Origin: Paenibacillus sp. JQZ6Y-1
GTDB lineage: Bacteria > Bacillota > Bacilli > Paenibacillales > Paenibacillaceae
DNA length: 64,000 nucleotides
Reading direction: 5' to 3'
Assembly (NCBI RefSeq): GCF_040719145.1
Contig: NZ_JBFDUZ010000001.1
Coordinates: forward strand, 2,976,001 to 3,040,000
Below are positions 43,979 to 54,217 of the stretch, piece after piece. The notes beneath the pieces were generated by a model, which worked only from the letters and a program-made list of their open reading frames with translations, was not told the DNA's origin and ran no database searches. The translations under genes and the position numbers were made by a program. Positions within the stretch are counted from its first letter, which is position 1. Each line of letters opens with the position of its first letter.

Positions 43979-45388
43979 ATGGCTTCCCGTCACAAAGTAT
44001 CGTATATAGGCTATTCTCTGTTAACGGCTGCTCTGCTGAGTGCCAGCTGGATTGCCCCGCTGTCTGCTTATGCCCAATCAGCTAGTACCCCCTCTGCATC
44101 CGTCACTACTACCGCTGCTTCATCCAGTAGCTCAGCAAATGCAGCCAGCCCATCTACGTCTTCCAAAGCAGCTTCTACGCCCACAGCATCCGCTGCATCT
44201 CCTGCTTCGTTACAGCCGCAAAAAGCATGGACGTCCGACAATCTGCTCACCACATCCGTACTGGTCAAAGACGCATCACAATCAGTCATTGGAGATACGT
44301 ATGTCGTTCCCGCTAAAAAGCTGGTCTATGTACATATTTCGCAGTTGATTCCGTATAAAGGCTCTGCCTCAACACAATACGGCTGGAGTGTAGACAGTCT
44401 GAAGGCGCTGGATCAGAATACCGGTAAAGTAAAATGGACGTATACGTTTCACCAATCCGCAGGTCCATACACGCTGTACAGTCTCTACAAATTCACCGCC
44501 TCTGGCACAGCTTATGTGTTTCAATCCTTTTCCGACAATACGTACCGTCTCTACTCGATCAACAGCTCTGGTGAACTGAATTGGATTCGCTCGTTGCCGC
44601 GTCAAAGTAATGGCGATATTATCGACTTTCAGGTGATGCAGGATGGCTCTATCGTAGCGGCGGTTCAGCACGATTACAACAGCAAAGGTGTTTATACAAC
44701 CGATCTGCTTCGATTTCAGGCAGACGGCAAGCTACTAAATCGTAGCTCGGTAAAAGGGCAACTGCTAGGTATTCAGCAGAACCGCGTTCTGTTCATTGTT
44801 AGCCCACTCGTCAAGGATCAATCGGGAATCTGGGGCAATCCATATAGCCCACAAATTGCTGCATATGATCTGAGTTTGAAAAAGGTATTTGCTTACCAAT
44901 TACCGAAGAGCGCTTACGTATTCGGTGAATTAAATGCTGGTCAAATGGTCATGGCAGATGGATCGGTGGTGATCCGCGCCGAAGCAAATAGCACGCAGGA
45001 CAAGCTGTATGGATTCTCACCTAGCGGTACATTGCTATGGGGTCGATTGATTCTGGTCGATGCGTTTGTGCAGCCTGTTGGTTCTGGTTATGCTACCTAC
45101 AGCCCATCTAAGATGACACTTGATCTGTACTCACCCAAAGGTAAAATCGCGACTCACACCTTCAATGAACTGGCAGATGAGACAACCGATCTGACGACCA
45201 ATGTGAATGGGAATCTGATGCTGAATCTGGCGCAAAACACGTATGTATTGAATCCGAACACATTGAATGTAGCTCTGTCGTATGCTACCAGTCCCGATTG
45301 GCTCGATCCTTTTGTACAAAGCTATGCGGATCGTGCGGTGTATACAACACTTGGCGATGGCAAAATACATCGTTGGAATTTGAAATAA
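43979..45388 (+). CDS. Secreted PQQ-like beta-propeller repeat protein
   Basis: The 469-residue protein has a signal peptide (about 1-33, LLTAALLSASWIAPLSAYAQ). A Ser/Ala/Thr-rich low-complexity linker follows (about 34-85), then a beta-propeller-like domain with repeats such as LKALDQNTGKVKWTYTF, YRLYSINSSGELNWIR and KLYGFSPSGTLLWGR. The repeats resemble PQQ/outer-membrane BamB-type blades. No catalytic motif is seen; a cell-surface binding role is likely. AAAGGTGGA upstream selects ATG 43979. Confidence 0.82.
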   Translation: MASRHKVSYIGYSLLTAALLSASWIAPLSAYAQSASTPSASVTTTAASSSSSANAASPSTSSKAASTPTASAASPASLQPQKAWTSDNLLTTSVLVKDASQSVIGDTYVVPAKKLVYVHISQLIPYKGSASTQYGWSVDSLKALDQNTGKVKWTYTFHQSAGPYTLYSLYKFTASGTAYVFQSFSDNTYRLYSINSSGELNWIRSLPRQSNGDIIDFQVMQDGSIVAAVQHDYNSKGVYTTDLLRFQADGKLLNRSSVKGQLLGIQQNRVLFIVSPLVKDQSGIWGNPYSPQIAAYDLSLKKVFAYQLPKSAYVFGELNAGQMVMADGSVVIRAEANSTQDKLYGFSPSGTLLWGRLILVDAFVQPVGSGYATYSPSKMTLDLYSPKGKIATHTFNELADETTDLTTNVNGNLMLNLAQNTYVLNPNTLNVALSYATSPDWLDPFVQSYADRAVYTTLGDGKIHRWNLK

Positions 45389-45423
45389 ACACCATTTGCT
45401 GAAGCATAGGGTAAAGATAGCGC

Positions 45424-45460
45424 AAAAAAAAGACTGCTCCTTATGGGAGCAGTCTTTTTA
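45424..45460. terminator. Bidirectional terminator
   Basis: AAAAAGACTGCTCC and GGAGCAGTCTTTTT form a perfect stem with T-runs on both strands, between convergent genes. Confidence 0.9.
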
Positions 45461-45526
45461 TCTTATATAAGCTCTCATTTCTGAATGCTCGCGCTATTAA
45501 TTACTAACGATAGAATAGAAAACCTA

Positions 45527-46111
45527 CTATTTCTTTTTACTTAGTTGAATGGTCGCCTGACTATTGCCTGTAAAACTAAACGTATCATTAACTTCTATAG
45601 CATAATTTGATGCTTTTTGACCTTTTGGCATATCGAATACAATGTAACCGTCCGCTTGAATGCCTGGATTGATTTTATCAAGCAACAATTTATTTTTAGA
45701 ATCCATATACATAATTGCTGTAGAATCTGGATCGTAACTTGTACCGTCTTTCGATACCAGTTTAAACATTGCCATTGTAATCATACGTGCTTCATTATCA
45801 TCATTGCGTACAGATACCGGAATGATCCAATATTCTCCATTTGCCTCCTGCTTCAAATATTGATTTCCCACACTGCTTTTGATCTCTGGTGTATGTACCA
45901 GTACTGCAAAATTTCCAACACCAACGGTATCACCAATATAAAATTGCTTATCCTTTTGTTCTGTTTGCTGTTTTTCTGTCGATGATGCACTACTTGTACC
46001 ACTTTTACTGCTGCTAGTATTATCAGAAGAAGATTTGTCGCTATCCATGCTCCCTGCCGCTAACGCTCCAAAAATTACAAATGCTAGTAAAGTCGCCACT
46101 GTTTTTTTCAT
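45527..46111 (-). CDS. Exported DUF4352-like protein
   Basis: The 194-residue protein has a signal peptide (MKKTVATLLAFVIFGALAAG), a Ser/Thr/Lys-rich spacer (about 22-55) and a DUF4352-type immunoglobulin-like domain (about 58-190, with YWIIPVSVRNDDNEARMI and IMYMDSKNKLLLDKINPG). Related proteins are usually lipoproteins, but the position of the lipobox Cys is Ser here (LAAGSMDSD), so it is probably released or held by the uncleaved helix. AAAGGGG precedes the start at a longish distance. The first 71 bases overlap the end of the VanZ-like gene upstream. Confidence 0.8.
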   Translation of the reverse strand: MKKTVATLLAFVIFGALAAGSMDSDKSSSDNTSSSKSGTSSASSTEKQQTEQKDKQFYIGDTVGVGNFAVLVHTPEIKSSVGNQYLKQEANGEYWIIPVSVRNDDNEARMITMAMFKLVSKDGTSYDPDSTAIMYMDSKNKLLLDKINPGIQADGYIVFDMPKGQKASNYAIEVNDTFSFTGNSQATIQLSKKK

Positions 46112-46538
46112 CTCTATTTATATTCCCCTTTAAATTAGATATAACACATAAAAACATACCTGCCATACCATAAGCTAGTACATCATTTAGATCAAACGTA
46201 CCTTGAATCCAACCCGGAATCTGTAATAACTCGCTGATCATTCCAATGGATGGAATACCAATTACAATTAAGTACTTTGCCAGTTTACCGCTGTCTTTCC
46301 AAATGATATACAGCGTATAAGAAAACGAATAACACCATAACCCATCTGGCAATGAATATTTAACAAACGATGTCAACGGCAATGTCATTTGCGCACGTAA
46401 ACCTACAATAAAGGAATGCAACCCTACTGCATCAATCCATTGAAAAACGAGCAATGTAGGCTTACGATACAAAATGTAAATCACACTGCCTATCAAAATG
46501 GGTAATAAAATGTGCAGACAAAAACGCCGAATCGTGAT
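46041..46538 (-). CDS. VanZ-like membrane protein with apparent non-standard start
   Basis: The protein has about 165 residues and four hydrophobic helices, with the VanZ signature ISELLQIPGWIQGTFDLNDVLAYGMAG. An ideal AAAGGAGGTGA site lies at 46543-46553, but no ATG, GTG or TTG follows it in this frame at the right distance. ATC (46538) is 7 bases and ATT (46532) 13 bases after GGAGG. The sequence after them (RRFCLHILLPILIGSVIYIL) is exactly a VanZ-like N-terminus. The first in-frame TTG (46496) would cut off half of that helix. The last 20-odd residues run into the next gene's signal-peptide region. Confidence 0.7.
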   Translation of the reverse strand: MTIRRFCLHILLPILIGSVIYILYRKPTLLVFQWIDAVGLHSFIVGLRAQMTLPLTSFVKYSLPDGLWCYSFSYTLYIIWKDSGKLAKYLIVIGIPSIGMISELLQIPGWIQGTFDLNDVLAYGMAGMFLCVISNLKGNINRDEKNSGDFTSICNFWSVSGREHG

Positions 46539-46841
46539 TTGCTCACCTCCTTTCTATTCCATCCTTAATGATGGCGCCACAAATTATTCTATATAGCTGT
46601 CTATCGTTATCCATATGTATAACGGTTAAAATCACCTAATTTATTATAGATACCCTTCAATTTGGAAATAGAGATGAATCTATTACGAATCTATGCCATT
46701 ATTCGTATGTTTTTCTCCACTCTTTTAACTTGCTTATTTCTGATTGAAGATTGACTTCATAATCAACACCTCACATAGCATGTCCCAAATTTAAATGTGT
46801 AAATTATAAATTATTTTTATGAGCATGTATGAAATAAACAA

Positions 46842-46871
46842 TTGGCGCATTCAAACTCTGCTCTCTATAAT
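46842..46871 (+). promoter_or_regulatory. Promoter of gdhA
   Basis: TTGGCG (46842-46847) and TATAAT (46866-46871) are 18 bases apart, about 50 bases before the gdhA start. The rest of the 389-base gap (46539-46927) is AT-rich, and no RNA structure or gene was recognised in it. Confidence 0.65.
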
Positions 46872-46900
46872 GATGTAAAGCTGACTTGAAGCTTACATGA

Positions 46901-48301
<1,401 letters not shown>

Positions 48302-48321
48302 TTTATAAGAAGGCAATAAGC

Positions 48322-48360
48322 AAGACCCGACGGTGAGTAAGCTGTCGGGTCGTTTGTTTT
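48322..48360 (+). terminator. Terminator after gdhA
   Basis: GACCCGAC and GTCGGGTC form a perfect 8-bp stem with a 12-base loop, followed by a T-rich tract. Confidence 0.8.
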
Positions 48361-48417
48361 GTAATCGTTTATCGAGCAATTCGCAGTCATTGGGCTACAT
48401 GCCCTGCCGACGTTCAC

Positions 48418-49449
48418 TCACTCTTGTCCACGAACATATCGATGTGAAGATAAGCTGGATTCACGGACGATCAGACGCGGTTCAAACTCCACACGCTCAT
48501 AAGGCAGCGCATCAGTGGACTGGATACGCTTAAGCAGCAACTCAGCAGCTAACCGCCCTACTTCCGCACCCATAATTGATACCGAGCTAATCTGTGGCGT
48601 CGTAATCGTCGTCCATACATTGTTATCAATCCCGACAATCGCCACATCCTCCGGTACCTTGACACCCAGCTCTTTGAATCGATTCACGATGCCAATCGCT
48701 ACCATATCATTCACTGCATAAATCGCATCCGGCATATGCTTCAAATTATAAAAATAGTCTGCCGCCTGACGACCAGTATCAAAGTTAAAATCCTCACCAA
48801 AATACACTAGCGATGTATCCACATGCGACAACGACTGTTCATACGCCCGATACCGTTCCTCAATCTTATCTTTTGGCGCACCAGCATAAGCAATTCGCGT
48901 ACGACCAATTTGCAGCAGATGATCCATGACGAGTCGTCCCTCGGGGCGTGCCATACCGACAATATCGGCTTTTAGATCAGTGCTAAGCTTTTTACTATAA
49001 TTGATAACCGAGATCGGCAGACTGGATTGGTTGATCAGCTGTTCCAGTGTTTTTGGATACGCAAGCGGCATCATCACCAGTCCGTCCACATGCAGCTTTT
49101 TCACTTCGCGCAGTGTTTCCAGCTCCAATCGTGCATTTCCCAGCATATTAATCTGTACTACCCGATAACCATGCTGCTTGGCGGCTTGCTCCACCGACCA
49201 AGCAATATCAGGAATGATCGCATTCCGAATATCCGGTACAGCTAGCGCAATTTGGCGCGTTTGGCGGATTTTCAGACTTTGTGCAGATGTATTTGGGACA
49301 AAGCCCATTTCTTCAACGATATGCAAAATACGTTGCCTCGTTTTGGCACTAATGCCTTCACTGTTATTAAGCGCACGCGAGACAGTCGCAATGCCAACAC
49401 CTGCCTCTTTTGCAACATCTTCAATTGTCACCTTTTTTCTTTCAGCCAT
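48418..49449 (-). CDS. LacI-family transcriptional repressor
   Basis: The 343-residue protein starts with the LacI headpiece VTIEDVAKEAGVGIATVSRALNN and hinge (SLKIRQTRQIALAVP), then a periplasmic-binding-protein-like effector domain with DAIYAVNDMVAIGIVNRF and VAIVGIDNN. It should bind a sugar or small metabolite. Its own promoter region holds GGAAATGTTTCC, and the dehydrogenase promoter beyond it holds GGAAACGTTTCC. Autoregulation plus control of that gene is therefore likely. Confidence 0.93.
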   Translation of the reverse strand: MAERKKVTIEDVAKEAGVGIATVSRALNNSEGISAKTRQRILHIVEEMGFVPNTSAQSLKIRQTRQIALAVPDIRNAIIPDIAWSVEQAAKQHGYRVVQINMLGNARLELETLREVKKLHVDGLVMMPLAYPKTLEQLINQSSLPISVINYSKKLSTDLKADIVGMARPEGRLVMDHLLQIGRTRIAYAGAPKDKIEERYRAYEQSLSHVDTSLVYFGEDFNFDTGRQAADYFYNLKHMPDAIYAVNDMVAIGIVNRFKELGVKVPEDVAIVGIDNNVWTTITTPQISSVSIMGAEVGRLAAELLLKRIQSTDALPYERVEFEPRLIVRESSLSSHRYVRGQE

Positions 49450-49469
49450 ATGACTACCCCTTCACAAAC

Positions 49470-49481
49470 GGAAATGTTTCC
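49470..49481. promoter_or_regulatory. LacI-type operator upstream of the repressor gene
   Basis: GGAAATGTTTCC lies 20 bases upstream of the LacI gene start. It matches the site before the dehydrogenase gene at 11 of 12 positions. It is probably an autoregulatory operator. Confidence 0.6.
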
Positions 49482-49781
49482 AATTAAAAATCAAATATTC
49501 ATGTTTTGCTTACATTATATCATATTCCATTCCTAACCAACTGTATCAACCGTATATGGACCGAAATGGATGGCAATATGCGTATCCTTCTTCTGCTGTG
49601 AAAACCTCATTTGTAATGACAGGAAAGGAAACGAAAAAGCTCTATATCAGTCATATATTCAAATTTTATATATTTAATATTGAAATTCTCTGTGTGCAAC
49701 CATGACACATCCATATGAAGATGCTGTTATATCGTTTTTGCGTTTCTACTATCATTATCGCCATTTATGGATAGGATTGGT

Positions 49782-49829
49782 TTGACATTATGACGTAAGT
49801 GTGACATTATTTATTTCGGAAACGTTTCC
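49782..49829 (+). promoter_or_regulatory. Promoter and LacI-type operator of the butanediol dehydrogenase gene
   Basis: TTGACA (49782-49787) and CATTAT (49805-49810) are 17 bases apart. The perfect palindrome GGAAACGTTTCC (49818-49829) covers the expected transcription start, a typical roadblock for a LacI repressor. The site also fits the cre consensus with one mismatch, so CcpA is an alternative binder. About 185 bases of leader follow before the gene, and no structure was recognised in them. The remaining gap 49482-49781 holds nothing else recognised. Confidence 0.65.
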
Positions 49830-50013
49830 TATAAAACTTTAAAACTGCATTCGTTGATAGCATCTTCAGCGGTGATTTGGCGCTGTCATAACGAATTTCC
49901 AAGCCTGTAGCGAACGAACATATAATCCTACGAACACGCCTGACCAAACGCTTGAACCTGCTATTTCAACAGTGTACACATTCCAATTACAGCCTTACAG
50001 GGAGATGACTTCA

Positions 50014-51066
50014 ATGCAAGCTTTAAGATGGCATGGTGTAAAAGATTTACGTGTAGAACAGATCGAAGAACCAGCATCGCAAAAAGGAAAAGTAAAAATC
50101 AAAATCCAATGGTGCGGTATTTGCGGTAGTGACCTGCATGAGTATGCAGCAGGTCCAATCTTTATCCCGCAAGGTGCCAAGCATCCACTCACTCAGGAAG
50201 AAGCACCTGTCGTAATGGGTCATGAATTTTCCGGTGAAGTAGTAGAAGTTGGCGAAGGCGTTACTCGTTTTCAAACTGGCGACCGCGTTGTAGTTGAGCC
50301 TATTTTTGCATGTGGTGAATGTACTGCTTGTCGTCAAGGCAAATACAATCTGTGTGAAAAAATGGGCTTCCTCGGTCTTGCTGGCGGTGGTGGCGGCTTC
50401 TCCGAGTACGTCGTTGCCGATGAGCATATGGTTCACAAAATTCCAGACAGCGTATCGTTTGAACAAGGCGCGCTGGTAGAACCTTCTGCCGTTGCACTGT
50501 ATGCGGTTCGCCAAAGCCAGTTCAAAGTCGGTGACCGTGCTGTTGTATTCGGTGCTGGTCCTATCGGTCTGCTCGTTATTGAAGCACTGAAAGCTTCCGG
50601 TGCTGCGGAAATCTATGCTGTCGAATTGTCAGAAGAACGTCGCAACACAGCCGAATCGCTCGGTGCGATTGGTCTGAATCCAGCGGATGGTGATGTCGTA
50701 AAAGAAATCCATCGTCTGACTGAAGGCGGCGCAGATGTTGCGTATGAAGTAACTGGTGTGCCAGTTGTACTGACACAAGCGATTGAATCCACCAAACTGA
50801 GCGGTCAGGTTATGATCGTCAGCATTTTTGAAAAAGAAGCTCCGATTCATCCGAACCGGATTGTTATGCAGGAGCGCAATATTGCTGGTATTATCGGTTA
50901 CCGCGATGTATTCCCAGCGGTAATCAGCCTGATGAGCCAAGGCTACTTCGCACCTGACAAACTGGTTACCAAACGCATTGCGCTTGGCGATATTATGGAG
51001 CAAGGCTTTGAAGCACTGCTCAAAGAGAAAAATCAGGTTAAAATCCTCGTTTCGCCGAATCTGTAA
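50014..51066 (+). CDS. Zinc-dependent medium-chain dehydrogenase, (R,R)-butanediol dehydrogenase-like
   Basis: The 350-residue protein has the catalytic-zinc Cys in CGICGSDLHEYAAGPIFIP, GHEFSGEVVEVG, the structural-zinc Cys set CGECTACRQGKYNLC, and the Rossmann motif VFGAGPIGLL. The EYAAGPIFIP segment is typical of BdhA-type 2,3-butanediol/acetoin dehydrogenases. It likely interconverts acetoin and butanediol with NAD(H) in the cytosol; other secondary alcohols are possible. AGGGAG sits about 9 bases before ATG 50014. LacI-type control is suggested by the operator upstream. Confidence 0.88.
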   Translation: MQALRWHGVKDLRVEQIEEPASQKGKVKIKIQWCGICGSDLHEYAAGPIFIPQGAKHPLTQEEAPVVMGHEFSGEVVEVGEGVTRFQTGDRVVVEPIFACGECTACRQGKYNLCEKMGFLGLAGGGGGFSEYVVADEHMVHKIPDSVSFEQGALVEPSAVALYAVRQSQFKVGDRAVVFGAGPIGLLVIEALKASGAAEIYAVELSEERRNTAESLGAIGLNPADGDVVKEIHRLTEGGADVAYEVTGVPVVLTQAIESTKLSGQVMIVSIFEKEAPIHPNRIVMQERNIAGIIGYRDVFPAVISLMSQGYFAPDKLVTKRIALGDIMEQGFEALLKEKNQVKILVSPNL

Positions 51067-51139
51067 TTGGGTCGACGAGACAAGGTAGAAGGCTGCATAA
51101 TCCAGTCGATCATTCGTCTGATTGTGCATATAGATCCAC

Positions 51140-51178
51140 AAAAAAAGAAGTCCGCTTAGTGTGGGCTTCTTTTTTTGC
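51140..51178. terminator. Bidirectional terminator after the dehydrogenase gene
   Basis: AAAAAAAGAAGTCCGC and GTGGGCTTCTTTTTTT form a stem with T-runs on both strands, between convergent genes. Confidence 0.88.
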
Positions 51179-51288
51179 GTTGCTTCTTGGGTTGGATAAC
51201 GATTGCAAAATCAATAGCCTGTTCCCACTCCTACGCGACCTACAAAGGATCGTGGTGCAACAGGCTATATGTATCCCTCTTCTTGCTC

Positions 51289-52485
51289 TTATTCCGATTC
51301 TGCCAGCGGCTCACTGGACAATACGCTTGTTTCTTGCTTTTTCAGCAGTTGAATAAATGCACCGAAGCTATCGGCGATTTTGCGTACATTGCCCTCCATC
51401 AGCTGTTGTGCTTCTTCTGCATGATCTGCTTCAGCTTCCGCATCCTCGCGCACCATCGCTTCTTCATGCTCAAGCAGCAGCACCGCAGGTTCAGCCTGAT
51501 TGTAACGATAATCCAGCAAATAATTATTCCCACTGCTCACACTCCATGCAATCGGAATAATTCGTTGCGGATCAGGGTTTACATCGTTGACCATCGCTCG
51601 GTTATTGGCAATAAATTGACCGTCTAATGCTGAGAAATGAATTTCCCAATCGGTTTGCTCCCCTTCTTCGGTATATTGATATGCCTCTTCACCCGATTGG
51701 CGTACAAACTCCAAATAATCCAGTGGAAAACAAATACTATAATACTGCTCAATGACATCAATATGATGCTCTATTTCACTGCTTTCATGCGTACTATCTG
51801 TCTGTGGCTTTTGCTGTGCCTGTTCATCCTGATACTGTTCCAGCACTAGCTCCCATGCTTCGCGGACGGATACTGGCGATTTGTAGCTGCTATCGCCTCC
51901 GCCCTCTTTGGTCCAGAGCGGCGGGTAGTATGAAAAGACCCGATCTGCACCTAATGAAGTCGATTCGTTTTGCCATCCTTCCCAGCGGAAGGTCTCGTAA
52001 AATTGCTGCAAATCGCCGACCGCCAGCCAGTTGATAAAGCCTGAATACGCCAGCTCGGTCGATTCCCACTCCAATGTATCAGGAGCAAAATAGTAAATAT
52101 GCCCAGTCTGCCCAAACCGTCCATTATCCAGTGCAAAAAAGCCGCCTGCCGCATCATATGCTACCGTTAGCATACCCGGAATCTCTGTCAGCACTGGCTG
52201 CTCATGCAGCCCATTCCACGAACGCAAGCTGCCATATATGCCCGGCGCACCCGACCCCAGCAGTTTGATCCAGCCATGATCAATAAGCACACCGCCTGTT
52301 TCGTAAGCGATAGCGCCCAGATAGGAACGAGTGCTGATTTGTAATCGCTCCAGTGTTTGCCGACTTTCTTCTCGATCGACAGGTAAAAGAATATATGTAT
52401 GGCGACCGCCTGTGAACAGCTGCATCAGTTCATCCCAAGCATGATTTTCATGGTCAATCAGTTGATCCGCAGATAATGAAGGCAT
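51289..52485 (-). CDS. DUF2625 - SUKH (SMI1/KNR4) fusion protein
   Basis: The protein has 398 residues. The first 200 match the DUF2625 family (HAWDELMQLFTGG, STRSYLGAIAYETGGVLIDHGW, YYFAPDTLEWESTELAYSGF). From about 240 to 375 there is a SUKH/SMI1-type domain (VIEQYYSICFPLDYLEFVRQ, IIPIAWSVSSGNNYLLDY). SUKH domains are widespread immunity proteins against polymorphic toxins; DUF2625 proteins stand alone in most genomes. AAAGGGG before 52485 fits that start better than the open frame to 52551. No cognate toxin is in the window. Confidence 0.82.
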   Translation of the reverse strand: MPSLSADQLIDHENHAWDELMQLFTGGRHTYILLPVDREESRQTLERLQISTRSYLGAIAYETGGVLIDHGWIKLLGSGAPGIYGSLRSWNGLHEQPVLTEIPGMLTVAYDAAGGFFALDNGRFGQTGHIYYFAPDTLEWESTELAYSGFINWLAVGDLQQFYETFRWEGWQNESTSLGADRVFSYYPPLWTKEGGGDSSYKSPVSVREAWELVLEQYQDEQAQQKPQTDSTHESSEIEHHIDVIEQYYSICFPLDYLEFVRQSGEEAYQYTEEGEQTDWEIHFSALDGQFIANNRAMVNDVNPDPQRIIPIAWSVSSGNNYLLDYRYNQAEPAVLLLEHEEAMVREDAEAEADHAEEAQQLMEGNVRKIADSFGAFIQLLKKQETSVLSSEPLAESE

Positions 52486-52757
52486 AGGTCTAACCCCTTT
52501 GTCGTTAATTTTGGTGAGGAGCTGGGGTGGAGCATACAAGAAACATTCCACTTACATCGATTTGCTTTGATAAGAATAGATAGGAATAGAATGACATGGG
52601 ATCGGACACAATCGATGGGGGTACGTATGCCTACAGTATAGCAGATGGATATAAGCCAGAGCCAATGGGAGTGAAAGCCCCTGATGTCTTTTTGTAAATA
52701 TGCTTTTCATCCCCCTTTTTTATATCATAGCCTTTGCTTTTTCAGTGGATCGTCTGT

Positions 52758-52785
52758 TTGAACTGATTATCGGGAATGCTACAAT
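52758..52785 (+). promoter_or_regulatory. Promoter of the 52.8 kb hypothetical gene
   Basis: TTGAAC (52758-52763) and TACAAT (52780-52785) are 16 bases apart, about 45 bases before the start of the next gene. The other part of the 345-base gap shows no gene. Confidence 0.55.
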
Positions 52786-52830
52786 ATATACAGAATACTT
52801 CAGCATATACATACAGAAAGGAACATATTC

Positions 52831-53493
52831 ATGGAACAGCATTGGACATTGGAGCAGGCGACTGCTGCTTTTGTACGTCAGCATCAGGATTATAACGCGC
52901 TATATGGCTTATTTGCCGGAAATGGTTGGATAGAAGCAGGAGAGCCGCTGGAGGTTGTAGTGGATGAGCGTATCCCGCTATCGCCGGAGCTGCAGTACCT
53001 GTATTCGCATTACGAAATCGTTGATCCATCCGCAGAAGAATCACTCAAATTGAAAAACGCAGCGGTACTGATCGGCGATGGCATCCTGCTCTCATTTGCC
53101 GCGCCGGAACATCTGCATCGCTTGCAGTCCGGGTATCGCTGGATTGGCGATGTACATGCACCGCAGGAATCGGAACATTGGTCCCCACATCATGTAGTGA
53201 TTGCCACCTTTAACGATGATCCGATAATTGCAGATACATCAACAGAAGGTACGCCCGTGTATGTATCATTTGAAGGCGGCGATGCGAAACTAGCGGCAAC
53301 GTCGCTGGCAGACTTGTTCGCAGCATTAACGCTGCTAATAGAAGCCGCATCCATGCTGGGCGGCGAGATTCACGATGAAGAAACCGACGAAGTGAAACCC
53401 ATTTACCTCAAGCTAATAGAGCCGAAATTAAATGAACTACTCGGTGAAGAAGCAGCGAATCACTTGCTGTTGTACTTGTCGATGCGTTGGTAA
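52831..53493 (+). CDS. Hypothetical acidic protein, possibly SUKH-like
   Basis: The strongly acidic 220-residue protein has no membrane helix. The segment VVIATFNDDPIIADTSTEGT followed by VYVSFEGGD recalls the C-terminal core of SMI1/KNR4-like proteins, but a full match was not recognised. AAAGGAAC precedes the start. It leads a short run of plus-strand genes with DUF1697 and another hypothetical. Confidence 0.6.
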   Translation: MEQHWTLEQATAAFVRQHQDYNALYGLFAGNGWIEAGEPLEVVVDERIPLSPELQYLYSHYEIVDPSAEESLKLKNAAVLIGDGILLSFAAPEHLHRLQSGYRWIGDVHAPQESEHWSPHHVVIATFNDDPIIADTSTEGTPVYVSFEGGDAKLAATSLADLFAALTLLIEAASMLGGEIHDEETDEVKPIYLKLIEPKLNELLGEEAANHLLLYLSMRW

Positions 53494-53566
53494 GGACATT
53501 GCGTTGAATACACAATAGCAGTGAGCTTATACCAATCCCATTTATGGATGAAACGAGGGCTTATTC

Positions 53567-54121
53567 ATGATCTATGTCGCTTTGCTGCGTGGTATTAATG
53601 TAGGTGGGAATAATAAGATCAATATGAAGCAGTTAAAGGTTGCTTTTGAAGATGCTGGCATGACGCAAGTGACGACGTATATCCAGTCTGGCAATATTAT
53701 TTTTGCTAGTGAAGAGTTGCCTCATACTGAGCTAGCGATTCGATTGGAGCGAGCGATCCAACAGGATTTTGCATTGGATATTCCAGTTATGGTGCGTAGT
53801 CTGCCAGAGATCGCTGCTGTCATACACGCGTTGCCGGAAGAATGGACCAACGATGACAATATGAAGAGTGATGTGTTATTTCTATGGGATGAGATCAATG
53901 ACAGCTCTGTATTAGAGCAATTGCCGCTCAAGCCTGATATGGGTACGATGCATTATATTTCTGGTGCTGTTCTCGTATCAGTCCCTCGTGAACATGTCGC
54001 GCACAGCGGAATGAACAAGTTGGTTGGCTCGAAGCTGTACCGCTATATGACTGTGCGGAATGTGAATACGACTCGGCAGATTTTTCGTTTGATGCAGGCG
54101 GCTGACGAACAGTCGTTATAA
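53567..54121 (+). CDS. DUF1697 protein
   Basis: The 184-residue protein begins IYVALLRGINVGGNNKINMK and contains TYIQSGNIIFAS and NVNTTRQIF, the defining pattern of DUF1697. The family is cytosolic, widespread and uncharacterised. A weak GAGGG site lies before the start. It follows the hypothetical gene after 73 bases. Confidence 0.9.
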   Translation: MIYVALLRGINVGGNNKINMKQLKVAFEDAGMTQVTTYIQSGNIIFASEELPHTELAIRLERAIQQDFALDIPVMVRSLPEIAAVIHALPEEWTNDDNMKSDVLFLWDEINDSSVLEQLPLKPDMGTMHYISGAVLVSVPREHVAHSGMNKLVGSKLYRYMTVRNVNTTRQIFRLMQAADEQSL

Positions 54122-54217
54122 ATGAAGCGCAGACCCATTCCATGATGAATACCGTATGATGTCATGGTGGTGTGTGCAGTTATACATCTAAATGGATACG
54201 AATGAAGGTGAATGTTC

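Noticed and set aside
44070-44230. Ser/Ala/Thr-coding repeat-like DNA
   Set aside because: Low-complexity linker of a secreted protein, not a DNA repeat or CRISPR array.
49818-49829. Dehydrogenase operator as a pure cre site
   Set aside because: It fits the cre consensus with one mismatch, but the near-identical site at the adjacent LacI gene makes that repressor the better candidate; kept only as an alternative.
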